Shown here: positions 1 through 8,203 of the stretch, piece by piece
Position numbering within the stretch: position 1 is the stretch's first letter
How the letters are laid out: each line of letters starts with the position of its first letter
Assembly (NCBI RefSeq): GCF_900091315.1
Contig: NZ_FLSP01000048.1
Coordinates: 1 to 61,766 of the forward strand
Source: Streptomyces sp. DI166
Lineage (GTDB): Bacteria; Actinomycetota; Actinomycetes; Streptomycetales; Streptomycetaceae
Reading direction: 5' to 3'
DNA length: 61,766 nucleotides
Notes under the pieces: model-generated
What the model was told of the DNA's origin: nothing
Databases searched by the model: none
The model's input: the letters and a program-made list of their open reading frames with translations, nothing else
Position numbers and translations under genes: made by a program

Positions 1-360
1 ATCACCAAGGCCCGCGAGAGCATCCAGGCCGTCCGTCTCGCGGGCGTGCTTCCAGTCCTCCAACACATCCACCGGGTACTGGTCGCTGTTCGGGCCGTCG
101 ACCTCCTCGTGATGGGGATTGCAGAGCAGGATGAGGTTGTCGAAGCTGTTGCGCTCCCTCACGGACATGGTCGGCTCGAATCGCTTGCCGCCTTCTTCGA
201 ACGCACGGATGTGAGCGATCTCCAGGTTGAGCCTGGGTGTCCCGTTGATCATGCGAATGGTGGGGACGTTGCAGTTGGGCCAGTAGCACCCGCCGCGGGC
301 TAACGTCATGAGCGCGGCGATCGTGGCGTTGCTGTAGTACCGGCGCGGCTTCTTGTCCAT
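1..360 (-). CDS. HNH-type endonuclease-like protein, C-terminus beyond window edge
   Basis: An open frame starts at an ATG at 360 and runs off the left edge; about 120 residues are visible, beginning MDKKPRRYYSNATIAALM. A CYWPNC zinc-knuckle-like pair is followed by a His in EIAHIRAF, then NLILLCNPHHEEVDG, the layout of HNH nuclease folds (NLI-x-LC-x-x-HH). HNH domains of this kind occur in restriction, phage and mobile-element proteins; the substrate cannot be told here. Residue 18 is a TTA leucine codon, which in Streptomyces makes translation depend on the bldA tRNA. The partial C-terminus might carry another domain. Confidence 0.7.
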   Translation of the reverse strand, partial: MDKKPRRYYSNATIAALMTLARGGCYWPNCNVPTIRMINGTPRLNLEIAHIRAFEEGGKRFEPTMSVRERNSFDNLILLCNPHHEEVDGPNSDQYPVDVLEDWKHARETDGLDALAGLGD

Positions 361-531
361 GGACCCCTCCCTCGTCTGATGCTTGGTCCGGGGACCGTAC
401 CGGTGACCACCGACAACGCCGGGTGCCGATGCCGCTCGATGGTTGGCTTCGAGCCATGCGCGTTGACGAAGCCACGCCCACCCTCTGATCTTTTATTTAC
501 CGACCAGTACGACTCCCAGGCGGTGCCGCAC

Positions 532-738
532 GTGTCCCCCGACCGATCCATGGCGATCCTCGTCCTGCTCACCGTGGCCCTGACGCTGTCTCTGGCCGCA
601 GGCATTGCTGCCGCTGCGCTGACCCGATGGGACGGAACAACAGTCCCCGCAGCAATCACCCGCGGCGCCATCGCCTTCGGCAGCACGCTATCCCTCTGCA
701 TCGCTGGCATCGCACTCCTCCTCACAGCCAGGACATAG
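532..738 (+). CDS. Small two-helix membrane protein, unknown function
   Basis: The protein has 68 residues if the GTG at 532 is used; the ATG at 550 would give 62. The frame stays open upstream to 379, but that part looks non-coding. Two hydrophobic stretches (roughly residues 8-28 and 43-64) are separated by a short polar loop with TRWDG, so a hairpin membrane protein is likely. Similar tiny membrane proteins occur on actinomycete plasmids and integrative elements, but I recognise no family. It sits between the divergent HNH gene and the convergent vapC gene. Confidence 0.45.
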   Translation: MSPDRSMAILVLLTVALTLSLAAGIAAAALTRWDGTTVPAAITRGAIAFGSTLSLCIAGIALLLTART

Positions 739-813
739 TCGCGGCAATCAAGCAAGGTGCGTAGTCAGGTCAGCGTTGAGCAGACGGATTAGGTCCTCCG
801 CAGACACAGGCCG

Positions 814-1233
814 CTACAGCGGTTGCCCTGTGTCGAGCCGAATCTGCTTGAACGAAGGCCAAAAGCGGGCAACGGTCTCGTAATCCTTATCGACGTGAAG
901 CACAGCCAGGTCTTCCACATGGGCCGTGGCCGCGAGTACGAGGTCAACGGGGCTACAGCAGCGGTGCGCCCCCTTGGCTGTCAGGGCCTCCTGCATGCTC
1001 CGAGCTGCGTCGTACACCTCCGGTCCAGGCGTAAGGGACTCAAACAGCTTGGCGAGCGAACCAATCAACTTGACGCGATCGCCAGCCTTCTGTGCGGAGT
1101 AGCAAATCTCAAACTCGATGAGCGGGATGATGCCGACCTCGCCACGAGCAATGACCGATCTCCACATCGGGTAGAGACCTGGATCCTGAAAGAAGCGGTG
1201 CACGGCAGATGTGTCGATCACATACTTGATCAC
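814..1233 (-). CDS. vapC: PIN-domain ribonuclease toxin (VapC family)
   Basis: The protein has 139 residues, typical for VapC. The PIN acidic residues are visible: Asp in YVIDTSAVH near the start, Glu in LIEFEICYSA, and Asp in PVDLVLAATA plus the late VDKDYETVA. Such toxins are Mg-dependent RNases cutting tRNA or rRNA and are held inactive by a VapB antitoxin. The start ATG overlaps the stop of the upstream VapB-like ORF (ATGA), so the two are translationally coupled. Family assignment is firm; whether the toxin is active, given the abnormal antitoxin, is unknown. Confidence 0.85.
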   Translation of the reverse strand: MIKYVIDTSAVHRFFQDPGLYPMWRSVIARGEVGIIPLIEFEICYSAQKAGDRVKLIGSLAKLFESLTPGPEVYDAARSMQEALTAKGAHRCCSPVDLVLAATAHVEDLAVLHVDKDYETVARFWPSFKQIRLDTGQPL

Positions 1234-1988
1234 TCGGCGGCCTCATCACCTGCGTCAAGTGCACCAGCAAGCGCCTCCAGGTCTTGAAGCACGGTGTCGA
1301 CTGATTTAAGGGTGTCCTTGGCCTCATCATCCGGATGAGCACCCAGAGGCGAGTAATGAATCCGTAGGCGCTGGATCGCCTCACGCATTGCGCGAATATC
1401 CTTGTCAGTCACGCGATGCGCAGCCAGATCCATGGCAGCCCGCAGAAATGCCCCACTACCCATTGCCGGGTCGCTGATCTGCAGATTCTGGGCCGCAGAA
1501 AGAACTTCGGACGAGGGCAGATTCTCCAGCGCCGCCCTGACAAACGCTAGATTCCTGTCAAAGCCAGTCGCCAATGAGGGCGGGGTGTGCCACGTCAACT
1601 TAGCCGGGACGGGACCAGCCCTTTCAGGAGCTCGGGAAAGGCTCTTAAACTCCACCAGACCGAAGTCACGCTTCCCGACTTCGCTCGCAATCTCATACAC
1701 AAGATCGACCGTGCCCTCCACCTGGGCACCCTCGACGGAATATGAAGCATCCTCTGATCCCACACTGGGAGCAGTCGCCCTGTACTTCTGTTTCTCGTCG
1801 AGGACATTCCAATCAAGGTCGCCGCCCCTCACCATGGCAGCCACCTCATCGATGGCTTCCTCGCGCTCTCCTCGTTCTGCGACCTCCCGCAAGGCTGCGT
1901 TGATGGTGTCCTTGATCGTGGACGTACCAAGACGTGCTTTGGCAGCCGCCAGAAGCTCGGGATCGACGTCCACCGTCGTCTTCGGCAT
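1230..1988 (-). CDS. Chimeric ORF: VapB-like antitoxin head fused to a DNA N6-adenine methylase fragment
   Basis: The ATG at 1988 is chosen because AGAGG lies 7 nt upstream; the frame is open further, to an ATG at 2045. Length is 252 residues. Residues 1 to about 70 (MPKTTVDVDPELLAAAKARL onward, with TIKDTINAALREV) look like a VapB antitoxin with a ribbon-helix-helix start. From about residue 90 the protein changes: HTPPSLATGF followed by ISDPAMGSGAFLRAAMD is the pre-motif and AdoMet motif I of Eco57I-type methylase/restriction enzymes. No catalytic NPPY-type motif follows, so methylase activity is unlikely. A usual VapB has about 75-90 residues. The end overlaps vapC by ATGA. It may be a recombination scar or a functional, extended antitoxin. 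Confidence 0.6.
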   Translation of the reverse strand: MPKTTVDVDPELLAAAKARLGTSTIKDTINAALREVAERGEREEAIDEVAAMVRGGDLDWNVLDEKQKYRATAPSVGSEDASYSVEGAQVEGTVDLVYEIASEVGKRDFGLVEFKSLSRAPERAGPVPAKLTWHTPPSLATGFDRNLAFVRAALENLPSSEVLSAAQNLQISDPAMGSGAFLRAAMDLAAHRVTDKDIRAMREAIQRLRIHYSPLGAHPDDEAKDTLKSVDTVLQDLEALAGALDAGDEAAE

Positions 1989-2198
1989 CCGTCTACCTCT
2001 CGCGCTGAACTCTGGAGTATGGATGCCCACGGTACCGGGAGACATCTCTCACAGGTAGCTGGCCAAGCGCCTCAGCAGTCGGCCCTCAGCGCCCAAGAGG
2101 ACCAGCCGGTCGCTGTCACACAGAGTCACCCTCGGCGGTGAGGCCTCCTTCGGCTCAACCAAACCTTCGCCCCTGCTCCACCGCAGTGGACAGCCGTC

Positions 2199-3344
2199 TC
2201 ACCTTCCGTTGAACATGTCCGGACCCGCATAAGCGAGCACCATCAGGAACTGCGCCGGGAACCGGACGACACCCGCGCTGCGCGCGATCACCACGTGCCC
2301 GGACTCCAGGGGCTGCCGCAGCGCGTCGAGGGCATGACTGCTGAACTCGGGGGTCTCGTCCAGGAACAGCACACCCCGGTGGGAGAGCGACACGGCACCC
2401 GGGCGGGCGACGCCGGGGCCGCCGCCGACCAGGGACTGCATGGTCGCCGAGTGGTGCGGGGCGCAGTAGGGCGGGGTGTCGATCAGGGGCTTGCCCGGCG
2501 GGAGCAGACCCGCCACCGAGTGCACCGCGGTGACCTCCAGGGACTCCTCCCTGGCCAGCCGGGGCAGGATGGCGGGCAGCCGCTCGGCGAGCATGGTCTT
2601 CCCGGCGCCGGGCGGGCCCTCCAGGAACAGGTGGTGTCCGCCCGCCGCCGCAACCTCCACGGCCGTGCGGGCCGAGTGCTGGCCCACGACGTCGGCGAGG
2701 TCGTGTCCGCTGTCCTGCTGGGCCGCTCCGTTGCTGTGCATGGCCGTGGCCGCGCCGGTCCCGGGCACGCGCAGTCCGGCCAGCAGCGGATCGGGACGTC
2801 CCGGCTCGTCGGGCTCCTCGTCGGGGACGGGTTCGTCGGCCAGTACGGCGATGAGCTGGCGCAGGCTGCGCACGCCCAGCACGGAGACGCCCGGCACGAG
2901 GGACGCCTCTGCGGCGGCGCACTCCGGCACGACGACCTGCTCGTACCCGGCGCCCGCGGCGGCGAGGACGGCCGGGAGGATGCCGCGGACGGGCCGCACC
3001 CTGCCGTCCAGGCCCAGCTCCCCGATCATCACGATGTCGGCGAGGACCCGCGGGTCGATCCGTTCCGCCGCGCCCAGGACCGCGCAGGCGACGGCGAGAT
3101 CGAAACCGCTGCCGGCCTTGGGCACCGAGGCCGGACTGAGCCCCACGGTCAGTTTGCGCTGCGGCCACTCGGCGCCCGAGTTCACCACGGCGGCCCGGAC
3201 CCGGTCCCGGCTCTCGGTGAGGCTCTTGTCCGGCAGCCCCACCAGGGTGAAGGCCGCGACGCCGGGTTCCAGGTCGGCCTGGACCTCGACGACCACGCCC
3301 TCCACACCGACGAGGGCGACCGAGCACGTACGGGCGAAACCCAT
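2199..3344 (-). pseudogene. comM: ComM/YifB Mg-chelatase-like AAA ATPase, 3'-truncated
   Basis: The frame starts at an ATG at 3344, giving MGFARTCSVALVGVEGVVVE, and encodes 381 residues; the family has about 500-540. The N-terminal Lon-protease-like domain and the start of the AAA domain are present: Walker A GPPGAGKTMLAE and Walker B VLFLDETPEF. Homology ends at RFPAQFLMVLA, just where the NPCPCG sensor segment should follow. It is replaced by ten unrelated residues (YAGPDMFNGR) and a stop. Sensor 1, the arginine finger and the C-terminal domain are lost, so the product should not be a working ATPase. ComM-type proteins help branch migration during recombination of incoming DNA. The start overlaps the yraN stop by one base (TGATG). 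Confidence 0.85.
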
Positions 3345-3706
3345 CACGCCACCCCCCGCACATGCTCGACGACGGGCGCGCCGCGCTCGGGGAGCAGGAC
3401 GCCGACCACATCGATGCGGACATCGCCGGGCGGGGCCCCGCCGTGCGTCTGGATCCAGCGTTCGGCCAGGTCGCGCAGGCGTCGCGCCTTCTCCGGGGTC
3501 ACCGCGGCCATCGGGTGCTCGAACCGGTCGCCCCTGCGGGTCTTGACCTCGCAGACGACCAGCGCGGCCCCGTCCCGGGCCACGATGTCGATCTCGCCGG
3601 TCCGGCCGCAGCGCCAGTTGCGCTCCAGGACCGTCATCCCGGCCTCGGCCAGCCGCCTGGCGGCCAGCTTCTCTCCGTACTTGCCGAGTGCACTGCGTGC
3701 GTTCAT
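3344..3706 (-). CDS. YraN/UPF0102 family nuclease-like protein
   Basis: The frame is open to 3772, but the conserved protein begins at MNARSALGKYGEKLAARRL, so the ATG at 3706 is chosen (120 residues). The Holliday-junction-resolvase-like fold is shown by GEIDIVARDG and VVCEVKTRRG, which supply the E, D, E and K of a PD-(D/E)XK-type active site. The function of this family is not firmly established; its constant place next to comM and dprA suggests DNA processing. It is coupled to the truncated comM by a one-base stop/start overlap. Confidence 0.88.
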   Translation of the reverse strand: MNARSALGKYGEKLAARRLAEAGMTVLERNWRCGRTGEIDIVARDGAALVVCEVKTRRGDRFEHPMAAVTPEKARRLRDLAERWIQTHGGAPPGDVRIDVVGVLLPERGAPVVEHVRGVA

Positions 3707-3830
3707 GTCGGCACCACCTCCGGCACCGACGATCACGCAACCTCCGCCAAGAAAAGGATCTTGGTGGATCACTCACCGCTTGTGGAAAACTCCGTCACCC
3801 GTCCGGGAGCCCGAGGCCGCCGAAACCGGA

Positions 3831-4139
3831 TCACCCGCTCGGAAGCTCCAGATCGCTCTTGTTGAGCTCCTCGATGTTCACGTCCTTGAACGTGAGCACG
3901 CGCACCTGCTTGACGAAGCGGGCCGGCCGGTACATGTCCCAGACCCAGGCGTCCGCCATGGACACCTCGAAGAACACCTCGCCCTGGACCGAGTGCACCT
4001 GCATCTCGTAGTCGTTGGTCAGGTAGAAGCGCCGCTCGGTCTCGATCACGTATTTGAACAGGCCGACGACATCGCGGTACTCCCGGTAGAGCTTGAGCTC
4101 CATCTCGGTCTCGTACTTTTCGAGGTCCTCGGCGCTCAT
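3831..4139 (-). CDS. DUF2469 family protein
   Basis: This is a conserved actinobacterial protein of 102 residues, starting MSAEDLEKYETEMELKLYRE, rich in Asp/Glu and aromatic residues with no membrane segment or signal. The family is known for strong conservation and for its place between the signal peptidase/rnhB region and yraN. No biochemical role is established that I know of. The 124 bp between it and yraN hold no gene. Confidence 0.85.
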   Translation of the reverse strand: MSAEDLEKYETEMELKLYREYRDVVGLFKYVIETERRFYLTNDYEMQVHSVQGEVFFEVSMADAWVWDMYRPARFVKQVRVLTFKDVNIEELNKSDLELPSG

Positions 4140-4195
4140 GGCATGTTCCCCTTCAGGCGTGCGATCCCACCATTGTGCGCCAGTCCCGCGAGCCC

Positions 4196-4702
4196 CTAGA
4201 CGATTTCGGTGTCCAGGGTCACGGGCCCGGCCGGGGGACCTTCCGCGAGCAGCCTGCGCAGCAGCTCGGCGAGTCTGGTCGGATACACCGTCTCATGTGC
4301 CCGGGTCAGTTCCTGGCACGTCCACCAGCGCGCTCCGGCGACACTGCGCCGCTCCAGCTCGGTCAGCCCGGCGGCCGCGATCTCCGTCTGCGTCGTACGC
4401 GCCAGGTAGTACCACTCGTCCTGGTCCCAGCGCCGCCCGGCGAACGGGAAGGAGCACTGGCGCCGCCAGAGCACCGGGCCGAGTTCGACGTCGGTGATAC
4501 CGGTCTCCTCGGCGAGTTCCCGCAGTGCGGCCTGTTCACGAGTCTCGTCGCCCTCGACACCGCCGCCCGGGGTGAACCACCAGTCGTCGGTCACGTCCTC
4601 CGGCTCGTGCCCGTGCAGCAGCAGGATCCGGTCCTCGGGGTCCAGCAGGACGACTCGGGCGACCTTGCGCAGCCCGCCCGTGTCCATGTGCTCAGCGGGC
4701 AC
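4196..4702 (-). CDS. NUDIX hydrolase
   Basis: The protein has 168 residues. The NUDIX box is complete: GGGVEGDETREQAALRELAE followed by ETG, giving the G-x5-E-x7-RE-x2-EE-x-G pattern that binds Mg and the diphosphate. Family members cleave nucleoside diphosphates linked to another group; the substrate is not predictable here. Its start lies inside the 3' end of sipZ (11-bp overlap), so it is the tail of the sip operon. An ADP-ribose or 8-oxo-dGTP pyrophosphatase role is possible but not shown. Confidence 0.88.
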   Translation of the reverse strand: MPAEHMDTGGLRKVARVVLLDPEDRILLLHGHEPEDVTDDWWFTPGGGVEGDETREQAALRELAEETGITDVELGPVLWRRQCSFPFAGRRWDQDEWYYLARTTQTEIAAAGLTELERRSVAGARWWTCQELTRAHETVYPTRLAELLRRLLAEGPPAGPVTLDTEIV

Positions 4703-5462
4703 CCGCGGACTCCGTCCTGGGGCGGGAGCGGCGGCTCAGCACCTTCGCCACCGGGCCGTACGCACCACCGCCGAGCACCAGCACCGCGCCCACCACGATC
4801 AGGGTCATCATCGTGCGCAGGGGGCCCGGCGAGGAGAGCGCGCCCAGCTTCTCGAACCCGGTGGGGCGCTCCAGCATGCCGTCCATCGGCCAGACGACGG
4901 CGTCCACCCGGCCGGTGACCGTGTTCTGCGACACCGTGCCGCCCGCGGCGTCCGTCAGATGCGCGGTGGAGTCCAGCGAGCCCTGCCGCTCGTCACCGAG
5001 CAGGAACAGCCGCCCCTTGGGCACGTTCACGGTGGGGAAGTCGGTGATCTCGGCGAGGCTGCCCTCGGGCAGATACGGTTCGTCGATCTTCTTGCCGTTG
5101 ACCGTGAGCTTGCCGTCCGTGCAGCAGGCGACGGTGTCGCCGCCCACGGCCACCACCCGCTTGACCACGGGCGAGTTCGCCCAGTTCGGGTCCTTGAAGA
5201 CCACGACGTCCCCGCGCCGCACGTCCGCCCCGTCGATCCGCTCGGCCAGCACCCGCTGACCGGCGTCGATGGTCGGCGTCATGGAGCTGGTGGGCACGGT
5301 GTACGGCCGGTAGACCACCGCCGCCCAGGCGAAGCCGCCCAGGAACAGCAGCAGGCCCAGCGCGACCGCGACACCGGACAGGCGCTGTCCGGCCTTGCTG
5401 CCCGCCGGGCCGTTGCCCCCGCCGCTCGGCGGGGCCGTACGTGTGGTGCTCTGACCGCTCAT
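4692..5462 (-). CDS. sipZ: Type I signal peptidase SipZ
   Basis: The protein has 256 residues. An N-terminal membrane anchor (about 30-50) precedes the catalytic serine in VPTSSMTPT (Ser60) and the general-base lysine in VVKRVVAVGGD (Lys101), with the GDER box after it. It cleaves signal peptides of Sec and Tat substrates on the outer face of the membrane. A second hydrophobic segment near the C-terminus (MTLIVVGAVLVLGGGA) predicts a second membrane span. It is the last of four consecutive paralogues, matching the sipW-X-Y-Z order described in Streptomyces lividans. Confidence 0.9.
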   Translation of the reverse strand: MSGQSTTRTAPPSGGGNGPAGSKAGQRLSGVAVALGLLLFLGGFAWAAVVYRPYTVPTSSMTPTIDAGQRVLAERIDGADVRRGDVVVFKDPNWANSPVVKRVVAVGGDTVACCTDGKLTVNGKKIDEPYLPEGSLAEITDFPTVNVPKGRLFLLGDERQGSLDSTAHLTDAAGGTVSQNTVTGRVDAVVWPMDGMLERPTGFEKLGALSSPGPLRTMMTLIVVGAVLVLGGGAYGPVAKVLSRRSRPRTESAGAR

Positions 5463-5513
5463 GGGTCCGCACCCTACCCGGGGGTACGCCCCCGGGTCAG
5501 CCCATGGCCGGGA

Positions 5514-6473
5514 TCACTCCTCGCCCTGACGGGACCGCCGGCGGCGCCACAGGACGAAGGGCACCGCGCCGACGAGGCCGAGGGCGGAGGGCGCGGCGAC
5601 CGCCGCCTGCGCGCTGAGGTTCTGGTCGAAGGTGTCCGGCACCGGCAGGCTGTCCCAGCGGTTGATCGGCCAGGCGACGACGACGGCGCGCCCGACGACC
5701 TCGTCGACCGGGACCATGCCCTTGTGGGCGTCCTGCTGGTTGTAGCGGGAGTCCCGGGAGTTCTGCCGGTGGTCGCCCATGACCCAGATGAAGCCCTCGG
5801 GGACCTTCACCTTGAACTGGCCGCCCTGGTCGTCGTTGCTGCACGGCGTGTTGCCTGGGTAGATGTACGACGACTCGTTCAGCGCCTTGCCGTTGACCTT
5901 CAGCGGGCCGGTGCCCTTGCACTCGATCGTGTCACCGCCGACCCCGATGACCCGCTTGATCAGGTCCTTCTCCTCGGAGGACGGCATCAGGCCGATCCAG
6001 CTGAGGAAGGTCTGCAGGGCGTTGGGGTCCGGCGTGGGCTCGCCGGCCAGCCAGTTGTCCGGGTCGTGGAAGACGACGACCTCGCCGCGCTCGGGCTCGG
6101 AGCCGAACCACGGGGTGAGCTTGTCGACCAGCACCCGGTCGCCCTGCTGGAGGGTGTTCTGCATCGAGTCGGACGGGATGGAGAACGCCTGCACCAGGAA
6201 CGTCTTGATCAGCAGCGCCAGCACCAGCGCGATACCGATCAGGATGGGCAGCTCCTTCCAGAAGGAGCGTGGCTTCTTCGCCGTGGGGGTCGAGTCGCCC
6301 GGCCCCTGTCCGTCCGTGCGGCTGTGCTCCCCGGCCGCCGTGCCCTCGTCGGTCCGGCCGGATTCACTCCCGGAGGACCCGGCGCCGTCCGCGCCAGGGG
6401 CGGCCGCTTCCACGGGGCGTCCGTGGTCCTCGCCGTCCTGCCCGGATCGTGCGCCTACCGCCACATCCCCCAC
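5514..6473 (-). CDS. sipY: Type I signal peptidase SipY
   Basis: The protein has 319 residues from the ATG at 6473. The first 70 or so residues are a polar, Gly/Ser/Glu-rich cytoplasmic tail. A membrane span (about 74-96) leads into the catalytic serine of FSIPSDSMQNT (Ser103). Lysine 173 in LIKRVIGVGGD is the partner, followed by MGDHRQNSRDSR. A second hydrophobic stretch followed by LWRRRRSR ends the protein. The start lies 110 bp inside sipX in another frame; a later start within the low-complexity tail would reduce the overlap and cannot be excluded. Confidence 0.88.
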   Translation of the reverse strand: MGDVAVGARSGQDGEDHGRPVEAAAPGADGAGSSGSESGRTDEGTAAGEHSRTDGQGPGDSTPTAKKPRSFWKELPILIGIALVLALLIKTFLVQAFSIPSDSMQNTLQQGDRVLVDKLTPWFGSEPERGEVVVFHDPDNWLAGEPTPDPNALQTFLSWIGLMPSSEEKDLIKRVIGVGGDTIECKGTGPLKVNGKALNESSYIYPGNTPCSNDDQGGQFKVKVPEGFIWVMGDHRQNSRDSRYNQQDAHKGMVPVDEVVGRAVVVAWPINRWDSLPVPDTFDQNLSAQAAVAAPSALGLVGAVPFVLWRRRRSRQGEE

Positions 6474-7449
6474 GCCAACTCCTTACTCCGTGCCGCTGCC
6501 TGCCCCAGAGGCGACGCAGGCCCACCACTCCCATAACGAGCGGGAGTTCCGCAGGGCTCGGGAGTCGGACGGTTCCGATCGAATCGTTCTGGGCAACCCT
6601 ATGCGACAGTTCGGGAGCCGCGGTCGACCCGGGCACCGAGTCGGTGACGGATGCATACGTCTTCGGTTCGTCCAGGGTGCCCCAGCGGCCGAAGGGCCAG
6701 GCGATGACCATGGCGCGGCCCACCACCTCGTCCTCGGAGACGGTGCCGCCGTTCTGGTCCTGGTGGGCGCGGGAGTCGGCGGAGTCGGCCCGGTGGTCGC
6801 CCATCACCCACAGGCGCCCCTCGGGCACCGTGATGTCGAACTGGGTCTGCGAGGGGGCGTTGCCGGGGAAGAGGTAGTCCTCCTGGAGGGGGACGCCGTT
6901 GACGGTGACCCGGCCCTGGGCGTCGCAGCACCTGACGCGGTCGCCACCGACCCCGACGACCCGCTTGATGAGGTCCTTCTCGTCCTCCGAGGGCAGCAGA
7001 CCGATGAAGGTGAGACCCTGCTTGATCTGCTTGATGACGACCGGGTCGTCCTTCTTGGGCGTGGTCTGCTCGTCCTGCAGCCAGCCGCCCGGGTCCTTGA
7101 AGACCACCACGTCCCCGCGCTGCGGCTTGGAGCCGAACCACGGGGTGAGCTTGTCGACCAGGACCCGGTCGCCGATCTGGATGGTCTGCTCCATCGAGCC
7201 GGACGGGATCACGAACGCCTGGACGAGGAAGGTCTTCAGCACCAGCGCGATCAGCACCGCGACACCGACCAGGAGCGGGATCTCCTTGACCGCGCTGCGC
7301 CTGCGGCGGCGCTTGACCTTGCGCTGGAGCTTGCGGCGCTCCGCGCGGGTACGGCCGGCACCCGGTGCGAAGGCGCGCCGGGAGCCGGTGGGCAGGAGGT
7401 TCTCGGCGGGGCTGGCGGCCATCCCGCGCGGTTTTCCGCGGTTACCCAT
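6364..7449 (-). CDS. sipX: Type I signal peptidase SipX
   Basis: The ATG at 7449 (MGNRGKPRG) is taken; an in-frame GTG lies two codons earlier. The protein has 361 residues. A basic cytoplasmic tail (KLQRKVKRRRRRSAVKE) precedes the membrane span and the catalytic serine in FVIPSGSMEQT, with the lysine in LIKRVVGVGGD and the MGDHRADSADSR box. The last 60 residues are Arg/Gly-rich and overlap the 5' end of sipY by 110 bp. The start overlaps the sipW stop. Within the cluster the four paralogues are thought to differ in precursor preference. Confidence 0.87.
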   Translation of the reverse strand: MGNRGKPRGMAASPAENLLPTGSRRAFAPGAGRTRAERRKLQRKVKRRRRRSAVKEIPLLVGVAVLIALVLKTFLVQAFVIPSGSMEQTIQIGDRVLVDKLTPWFGSKPQRGDVVVFKDPGGWLQDEQTTPKKDDPVVIKQIKQGLTFIGLLPSEDEKDLIKRVVGVGGDRVRCCDAQGRVTVNGVPLQEDYLFPGNAPSQTQFDITVPEGRLWVMGDHRADSADSRAHQDQNGGTVSEDEVVGRAMVIAWPFGRWGTLDEPKTYASVTDSVPGSTAAPELSHRVAQNDSIGTVRLPSPAELPLVMGVVGLRRLWGRQRHGVRSWRGGCGGRRTIRAGRRGPRTPRGSGRPWRGRRRVLRE

Positions 7450-8158
7450 GCGCACCGTCCGGCTCGGGCACGCGCGCGTAGGCGTCCGGGCGCTCCAGGC
7501 GCGTCCAGTGGTCGGTGGGCCACACGATCCAGTCGGCGCGGCCGATGACGTCGTCGACGGGGATCATGCCGCCGCCCGGGGAGCCCAGGTGGTCGCGCGA
7601 GTCGCTGGAGGCGCCGCGGTGGTCGCCGAGGACGAAGAGGGTGCCGTCGGGCACGACGACGTCGAAGGACACGCTGGACGGTTCGTCCCCGGGGTACAGG
7701 AACGCCGACTCGTCCACCGACCGGCCGTTCACCTGGATCCTCCCCTCTGTGTCACAGCAGACCACATGGTCTCCCCCCGTACCGACAACGCGTTTGATGT
7801 AGTCCCCGTCCCCGAAATACCCCGTTCCGTCGAAGACGACGACATCGCCGCGCCGGGGCTGGGCACCGAAACGGTACGCCAACTTATTTACGAGAACGCG
7901 GTCCCCGATCCTCAATCCGCGTTCCATTGATCCGCTCGGGATCTGGAACGGCTGGACCACGAACACGCTCAGGAGCAGCAGGAAGAGCAGACAGAGCAGC
8001 AGGGTGAGGGTGATCCGCCCGCCGGGCAGCCAGGCCGCGACGCGCCCCGCCAACGCGAAACGCGACCGTCCCTCCGGCCCCCGCGGTTCCGAGGCGTGCT
8101 CGGTTGCGGAAGGGTCGGAGGAGCGGTCGCGCTCCGTGTGCTGTGCTTCGGTGTCCAT
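7442..8158 (-). CDS. sipW: Type I signal peptidase SipW
   Basis: The protein has 238 residues and is the first gene of the sip cluster in transcription order, 45 bp after rplS. There is a membrane span at about 49-69, catalytic Ser77 in FQIPSGSMERG, Lys122 in YIKRVVGTGGD and the LGDHRGASSDSRDH box. It lacks the clear C-terminal membrane span of SipZ. Its linkage to rplS suggests co-expression with the ribosomal protein genes and hence with growth rate. Confidence 0.88.
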   Translation of the reverse strand: MDTEAQHTERDRSSDPSATEHASEPRGPEGRSRFALAGRVAAWLPGGRITLTLLLCLLFLLLLSVFVVQPFQIPSGSMERGLRIGDRVLVNKLAYRFGAQPRRGDVVVFDGTGYFGDGDYIKRVVGTGGDHVVCCDTEGRIQVNGRSVDESAFLYPGDEPSSVSFDVVVPDGTLFVLGDHRGASSDSRDHLGSPGGGMIPVDDVIGRADWIVWPTDHWTRLERPDAYARVPEPDGAHG

Positions 8159-8203
8159 CGGGGCCAGATGCTATCCGGCCCCGCCGTGACGTACCGAAAA
8201 CGC

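Larger units (their letters stand above)
1..2231. mobile_element. End of a putative integrated element or genomic island
   Basis: This stretch holds an HNH-type protein, a small membrane protein, a VapC toxin and a VapB/methylase chimera. All have more A/T-rich codons (AAA, TTA, AGA, ATA) than the neighbouring core genes. It stops where comM homology is lost, near 2231. The other end lies outside the window. No integrase or att core could be identified, so element type and mechanism are inferred only from the gene content and the interrupted gene. A deletion or rearrangement joining foreign DNA to comM would look the same from this side. Confidence 0.5.

Noticed and set aside
379..531. Longer start for the small membrane protein
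   Set aside because: The extra 51 residues are Cys/Pro/Arg-rich without a ribosome site and overlap the likely promoter region of the divergent HNH gene.
2046..2198. A short minus-strand peptide ORF upstream of the VapB-like gene
   Set aside because: It has only about 26 codons and no homology that I recognise; it may just be junction DNA.
2155..3423. A 422-codon minus-strand frame over comM that might rescue the truncated gene
   Set aside because: Its translation is an Arg/Gly-rich shadow and contains no comM C-terminal motif.
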